From positions 1,674,001-1,738,000 of the forward strand of contig NZ_CP150668.1 in the NCBI RefSeq assembly GCF_038024095.1: DNA of 64,000 nucleotides, read 5' to 3'. The translations under genes were made by a program, and so were the position numbers. Shown here one piece after another: positions 63,828-64,000 of the stretch. The stretch is from Polaribacter tangerinus (GTDB lineage: Bacteria > Bacteroidota > Bacteroidia > Flavobacteriales > Flavobacteriaceae). Under the pieces are notes generated by a model, which worked only from the letters and a program-made list of their open reading frames with translations, was not told where the DNA came from and made no database searches. How positions within the stretch are numbered: the stretch's first letter is position 1; each line of letters begins with the position of its first letter.

Positions 63828-64000
63828 TTAGACAAAGACTCCGACAACGATGGTTGCCCGGATGCTTTAGAAGGAGGCGATAACATATTGTTAACAGCTT
63901 TAGATGCAGACAACGAATTACAAAATATAAATACGTCAACAGGCTTGTCTTCAGATGTAGGAACAAGCGGTCAAACTATAGGTACTTCTACAGATGATAC
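63828..64000 (+). repeat. Internal protein repeat, copy 2 (cut by window end)
   Basis: Second copy of the block described at 62844, beginning LDKDSDNDGCPDALEGGD and running into the window end. The 984-bp period suggests that the protein contains a large repeated module which continues beyond the window. Confidence 0.8.

Larger units (their letters stand above)
62478..64000 (+). pseudogene. Continuation of the thrombospondin-repeat protein in another frame, open to the window end
   Basis: From 62478 a different reading frame is open without a stop to the last base of the window, about 507 codons. It continues the same protein: a beta-rich domain (TGGTSEETEVFFAYGTSNTG), a type 3 repeat cluster ([28 protein letters not shown]), and a second domain with a signature LDKDSDNDGCPDALEGGD. 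There is no good start codon of its own. So it is either the rest of a frameshifted gene, or an intact gene with a one-base error in the assembly. Confidence 0.75.

Overview
The window is very AT-rich bacterial DNA and looks like a marine member of the Flavobacteriaceae (Polaribacter/Tenacibaculum-like; this genus-level guess is inference). The evidence is the Bacteroidetes-type promoter -7 boxes (TAnnTTTG) before many genes, the near absence of Shine-Dalgarno sequences, the Bat aerotolerance operon, a TonB-dependent receptor with an N-terminal carboxypeptidase-like domain, and a secreted protein with thrombospondin type 3 calcium-binding repeats. No rRNA, tRNA, CRISPR array or complete insertion sequence was recognised.

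Layout. 1-2.7 kb: the 3' end of an RND efflux permease, a small PII-like protein, a DUF2892 membrane protein, a Cys-rich micro-protein and a glutaryl-CoA dehydrogenase. 2.9-6.6 kb: rnpA, a C-terminal processing protease and a large nucleoside-phosphorylase-like protein. 6.6-20.3 kb: one long, tightly packed co-directional surface-polysaccharide cluster. It holds a Wzz-like protein, rfbB, rfbA, a fused rfbC-tagD, a CDP-glycerol glycerophosphotransferase, a flippase, two polymerase/ligase-like proteins, three glycosyltransferases, an acetyltransferase and a polyprenyl-phosphate sugar transferase. Its gene content predicts a glycan carrying a dTDP-deoxysugar and glycerol phosphate, i.e. a teichoic-acid-like chemistry in a Gram-negative envelope.

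20.4-31 kb: mixed housekeeping genes (purD, a MurG-like glycosyltransferase, a PhoR/PhoB-type two-component pair, an exonuclease, brnQ, an alpha/beta hydrolase, dihydroorotase, thiL). 31.3-38.2 kb: the SUF iron-sulfur assembly genes sufA-B-C-D and sufS, with a serine hydrolase on the opposite strand before sufS. 38.3-41.3 kb: a TonB-dependent receptor. 41.5-50 kb: the moxR-DUF58-batA-batB-batC-batD-batE operon. 50-59.3 kb: small envelope and unknown proteins, yraN, a spheroidene-monooxygenase-like protein, an exported LD-carboxypeptidase, metG coupled to a histone-deacetylase-family gene, and a two-subunit molybdenum hydroxylase.

59.4-61.4 kb is an array of about six 261-bp tandem repeats without convincing coding potential. 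One copy is interrupted by a YefM-YoeB-type toxin-antitoxin module whose promoter carries two TGTACA boxes exactly 12 bp apart. The window ends in a large secreted thrombospondin-type-3 protein that carries an apparent one-base frameshift near 62,478 and runs off the end.

The items most worth a second look are the RfbC-TagD fusion with its adjacent glycerophosphotransferase, the interrupted 261-bp repeat array with its toxin-antitoxin operator, and a group of genes whose -7 boxes lie only 4-5 nt before the start codon, suggesting leaderless mRNAs.
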